Below, piece by piece: positions 8,380 to 11,136 of a stretch of DNA of 11,136 nt (its first letter is position 1; each line of letters starts with the position of its first letter). A model generated the notes under the pieces. The model searched no databases, had not been told where the DNA came from, and saw nothing but the letters and a program-made list of their open reading frames with translations. This stretch comes from Burkholderiales bacterium. Lineage in GTDB: Bacteria > Pseudomonadota > Gammaproteobacteria > Burkholderiales > Ga0077523. The position numbers were made by a program, and so were the translations under genes. The stretch covers positions 1-11,136 of the forward strand of contig JALORJ010000181.1 in the NCBI GenBank assembly GCA_025459035.1, read 5' to 3'.

Positions 8380-9008
8380 GCATCGCCGACGCGGTCTTCT
8401 ACGGCTTCGCGGCGATCCTGCTCTTCGCCGGGCTGCGCGTGATCACCGCGCGCAACCCGGTGCACGCCGCGCTGTATCTCGTCCTCGCCTTCGTCACGGC
8501 CGCCGGACTGTGGATGCTGCTGGAGGCCGAGTTCCTCGCGATCGCGCTGGTGCTGGTGTACGTCGGCGCCGTGATGGTGCTGTTCCTGTTCGTCGTCATG
8601 ATGCTCGACATCAACCTCGACCGCATGCGCGAGGGCTACTGGGACTGGCTGGTGCCGGCGCTGGTCGTGGCCGGCATCATGGTGGTCGAGATGGCGGTGA
8701 TCCTGGCGGGGCGCTACTTCCGCGTCGAAGGCCTCGCGCCCCCGGCACCGAAGCCCGACGGCTTCAGCAACACCGATGCCCTGGGGCGCCTGCTGTACGT
8801 CGACTACGTCTATCCGTTCGAGCTGGCGTCGGTGCTGCTGCTCGTGGCGATCGTCGCGGCGATCGCGCTCACGCTGCGGGCGCGCAAGGACAGCCGCTAC
8901 GTCGACCCCGCGGTGCAGGTGGCGGTGCGTCGCGCCGACCGCGTGCGGCTGGTCGCCATGGTGTCCGAGAAACCGGCTGCGCCGGCGGCCGAGGGCCCGA
9001 CCTCGTGA
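8376..9008 (+). CDS. nuoJ: NADH-quinone oxidoreductase subunit J
   Basis: Membrane subunit (ND6 homologue) with about five transmembrane helices, at roughly residues 3-21, 28-49, 53-77, 91-112 and 151-168. The third helix contains [17 protein letters not shown] with Tyr62 and Gly64, the segment that changes between alpha- and pi-helix in structures of the enzyme and is linked to gating of the proton path. The length is 210 residues. The C-terminal 40 residues are polar and Ala/Pro-rich and likely poorly conserved. ATG 8376 shares ATGA with the nuoI stop, and its own TGA shares GTGA with the nuoK start, so I, J and K are probably translated in a coupled run. Confidence 0.97.
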   Translation: MSIADAVFYGFAAILLFAGLRVITARNPVHAALYLVLAFVTAAGLWMLLEAEFLAIALVLVYVGAVMVLFLFVVMMLDINLDRMREGYWDWLVPALVVAGIMVVEMAVILAGRYFRVEGLAPPAPKPDGFSNTDALGRLLYVDYVYPFELASVLLLVAIVAAIALTLRARKDSRYVDPAVQVAVRRADRVRLVAMVSEKPAAPAAEGPTS

Positions 9009-9313
9009 CCGTCTCGCTCGCGCACTACCTGGTGCTCGGCGCGCTGCTGTTCGCGATCAGCATCGTCGGCATCTTCCTGAACCGCAAGAACGTGATCATT
9101 CTGCTGATGGCGATCGAGCTGATGCTCCTCGCCGTCAACCTGAACTTCGTCGCGTTCTCGCACTGGCTGCAGGACATGGCCGGTCAGGTGTTCGTGTTCT
9201 TCATCCTCACCGTCGCCGCCGCGGAGTCCGCGATCGGGTTGGCGATCCTCGTCGTGCTGTTTCGCAACCTGCGCACGATCAACGTCGACGACATCGGCCG
9301 CCTGAAGGGCTGA
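9005..9313 (+). CDS. nuoK: NADH-quinone oxidoreductase subunit K (GTG start)
   Basis: Small membrane subunit (ND4L homologue) with three transmembrane helices, 102 residues. Two buried glutamates essential for proton transfer in the family are present: Glu38 in [13 protein letters not shown] and Glu74 in [11 protein letters not shown] (Glu36 and Glu72 in E. coli). The GTG at 9005 overlaps the nuoJ stop as GTGA and gives the standard N-terminus ([20 protein letters not shown]). The end is the usual [11 protein letters not shown] 26-nt pyrimidine-rich gap without a clear ribosome site separates it from nuoL. Confidence 0.97.
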   Translation: MTVSLAHYLVLGALLFAISIVGIFLNRKNVIILLMAIELMLLAVNLNFVAFSHWLQDMAGQVFVFFILTVAAAESAIGLAILVVLFRNLRTINVDDIGRLKG

Positions 9314-9339
9314 TCCGGCCCGCGCCTCTGCCCCCTTCC

Positions 9340-11136
9340 ATGTCGCCGCTCTATCTCGTGGTACCGCTCGCGCCGCTTGCCGGCGCGCTCGCCGCCGGGC
9401 TGCTCGGCCGCGTCGTCGGCCGCACCGGAGCGCATGTCGTCACCATCGCCGGCGTCGCGGTGTCGCTGGTCGCGTCGCTGATCGTGCTGGCGCAGGTCGC
9501 CGGCGGCACCACCTTCGACGGGCCGGTCTACACGTGGCTCGTGTCCGGCGATCTGCGGCTGGAGGTCGGCTTCCTGATCGACGCGCTGACGGCCACGATG
9601 ATGGTGGTCGTGACCTCGGTGTCGCTGATGGTCCACGTGTACACGATCGGCTACATGGCCGACGACCCGGGCTACCAGCGCTTCTTCGCGTACATCTCGC
9701 TGTTCACCTTCGCCATGCTGATGCTGGTGATGGCGAACAACTTCATGCAGCTGTTCTTCGGCTGGGAAGCGGTGGGCCTCGTGTCCTACCTGCTGATCGG
9801 CTTCTGGTACACGCGACCGACCGCCATCCACGCGAACCTCAAGGCGTTCCTGGTCAACCGCGTCGGCGACTTCGGTTTCCTGCTGGGCATCGGCCTGGTG
9901 CTCGCCCACTTCGGCAGCCTCGACTACGCCACCGTCTTCGGCAAGGCGCCGGCCGCCGCGACGGCCACGTTCTCGCCGTGGGGCGACACGCAGTGGTCGC
10001 TGCTGTCGATCACCTGCATCCTGTTGTTCGTCGGTGCGATGGGAAAGTCGGCGCAGTTCCCGCTGCACGTGTGGCTGCCGGATTCGATGGAAGGCCCGAC
10101 GCCGATCTCCGCGCTGATCCACGCCGCCACGATGGTGACGGCCGGCATCTTCATGGTCGCGCGCATGTCGCCGCTGTTCGAGCTGTCCGACACCGCGCTG
10201 TCGTTCGTGCTCGTCATCGGCGCGATCACGGCCCTGTTCATGGGCTTCCTCGGCATCGTCCAGAACGACATCAAGCGTGTCGTCGCGTACTCGACGCTGT
10301 CGCAGCTGGGCTACATGACCGTCGCACTGGGGGTGTCGGCCTATCCGGTCGCGATCTTCCACCTGATGACGCACGCCTTCTTCAAGGCGCTGCTGTTCCT
10401 CGCCGCGGGGTCCGTGATCATCGGCATGCACCACGATCAGGACATCCGGCACATGGGCGGGCTGCGGCGATGGATGCCGATCACGTGGCTCGTGTCGCTG
10501 GCGGGCACGCTCGCGCTGGTCGGCACCCCGTTCCTGTCGGGCTTCTACTCCAAGGACTCGATCATCGAAGCGGTCGCCGCGTCGACGCTGCCGGGCGCGG
10601 GCTTCGCGCACTTCGCGGTGCTGGCCGGCGTGTTCGTCACCGCCTTCTACTCGTTCCGGATGTACTTCCTGGTGTTCCACGGCACGCCGCGCTTCGACAC
10701 CGCGGCTGCACACGCGCATCACGACGCCAGCGCGCACGCGGCGACGCCGTCCGGCCACACCGGTAATGACGACGCCCACGGTCACCACGACCACGCGGGC
10801 GGCCCGCCGCACGAGTCGCCGTGGGTCGTCACGCTGCCGCTGGTGCTCCTCGCGATTCCGTCGCTCGTCGTCGGCTTCGTGGCCATCGAACCGATGCTGT
10901 TCGGCGGGTTCTTCGACGGCGTGATCCACATCGACGCCGAGCGCCATGCCGCCATGGACGATCTGCGCGAACACTTCCACGGCGCGGCCGCGATGGGGCT
11001 GCATGCCTTCGGCACGGCGCCGTTCTGGCTCGCGCTCGCCGGTGCAACGCTCGCCGGCGTGCTGTACCTGAAGCGCCCCGACATCCCGGCGGCGATCGCG
11101 GCGCGCGCGGGCGGGCTGCACCGCATGCTCGTCGCG
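9340..11136 (+). CDS. nuoL: NADH-quinone oxidoreductase subunit L (3' end cut off)
   Basis: Antiporter-like proton-channel subunit (ND5 homologue) at the far end of the membrane arm. The frame is open from ATG 9340 to the window edge, 599 codons. The family is usually about 650 to 690 residues in betaproteobacteria, so the last helices and part of the lateral helix are missing. Key charged residues are present: Glu143 in FFGWEAVGLVSYLLIGFW (E. coli Glu144), Lys236 in MGKSAQFPLHVWLPDSMEGP (Lys229), the ALIHAATMVTAG helix, and Lys405 in GFYSKDSII (Lys399). Residues 458-491 form a histidine-rich loop (10 His and 4 Asp in 34 residues) between two helices, before HESPWVV. Such loops occur in other proteobacterial NuoL, and their role is unknown to me. 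The next gene would be expected to be nuoM. Confidence 0.97.
   Translation, partial: MSPLYLVVPLAPLAGALAAGLLGRVVGRTGAHVVTIAGVAVSLVASLIVLAQVAGGTTFDGPVYTWLVSGDLRLEVGFLIDALTATMMVVVTSVSLMVHVYTIGYMADDPGYQRFFAYISLFTFAMLMLVMANNFMQLFFGWEAVGLVSYLLIGFWYTRPTAIHANLKAFLVNRVGDFGFLLGIGLVLAHFGSLDYATVFGKAPAAATATFSPWGDTQWSLLSITCILLFVGAMGKSAQFPLHVWLPDSMEGPTPISALIHAATMVTAGIFMVARMSPLFELSDTALSFVLVIGAITALFMGFLGIVQNDIKRVVAYSTLSQLGYMTVALGVSAYPVAIFHLMTHAFFKALLFLAAGSVIIGMHHDQDIRHMGGLRRWMPITWLVSLAGTLALVGTPFLSGFYSKDSIIEAVAASTLPGAGFAHFAVLAGVFVTAFYSFRMYFLVFHGTPRFDTAAAHAHHDASAHAATPSGHTGNDDAHGHHDHAGGPPHESPWVVTLPLVLLAIPSLVVGFVAIEPMLFGGFFDGVIHIDAERHAAMDDLREHFHGAAAMGLHAFGTAPFWLALAGATLAGVLYLKRPDIPAAIAARAGGLHRMLVA

Noticed and set aside
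9184..11121. Minus-strand open frame of 645 codons antisense to nuoK-nuoL.
   Set aside because: Low-complexity Arg/His/Asp/Glu-rich shadow of transmembrane-coding sequence. The plus frame has all NuoL signatures.

Overview
The window is high-G+C and carries one continuous plus-strand operon for the proton-pumping NADH:quinone oxidoreductase (respiratory complex I). The gene order is the canonical nuoA-B-C-D-E-F-G-H-I-J-K-L. The organism is most likely a betaproteobacterium. The reasons are that nuoC and nuoD are separate genes (not fused as in enterics), there are no accessory genes between subunits, subunit lengths fit (NuoB 158, NuoD 417, NuoI 162 aa), and the NuoI, NuoJ and NuoD sequences look betaproteobacterial. 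I cannot assign an order or genus. The window starts inside nuoA and ends inside nuoL, so the promoter and nuoM/nuoN lie outside.

Layout: nuoA (3' end, to 260), nuoB (264-740), nuoC (746-1342), a 126-nt unusual gap, nuoD (1469-2722), nuoE (2719-3213), nuoF (3238-4566), nuoG (4570-6845, with an apparent one-base frameshift near 5930), nuoH (6852-7877), nuoI (7891-8379, TTG start), nuoJ (8376-9008), nuoK (9005-9313, GTG start) and nuoL (9340 to the window end). Apart from nuoC/nuoD, genes are 3 to 26 nt apart or overlap by 4 nt. This indicates one transcript with translational coupling. I see no internal promoter, terminator, RNA gene, mobile element or CRISPR array.

The genes work together as one machine. 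NuoE, F and G form the NADH-oxidising module with FMN and Fe-S clusters. NuoB, C, D and I form the connecting arm that carries electrons to quinone. NuoA, H, J, K and L are membrane subunits that couple this to proton translocation.

Two things depart from an ordinary nuo operon. First, the first 12 codons of nuoD occur twice, 124 bp apart and out of frame with each other, around a segment of about 85 bp that resembles nothing else here. The upstream copy opens a 43-codon reading frame whose stop overlaps the true nuoD start. Second, nuoG needs a -1 frame change in its Ala-rich middle, which may be a sequencing or assembly error or a real lesion. I found no evidence of a novel multigene system.
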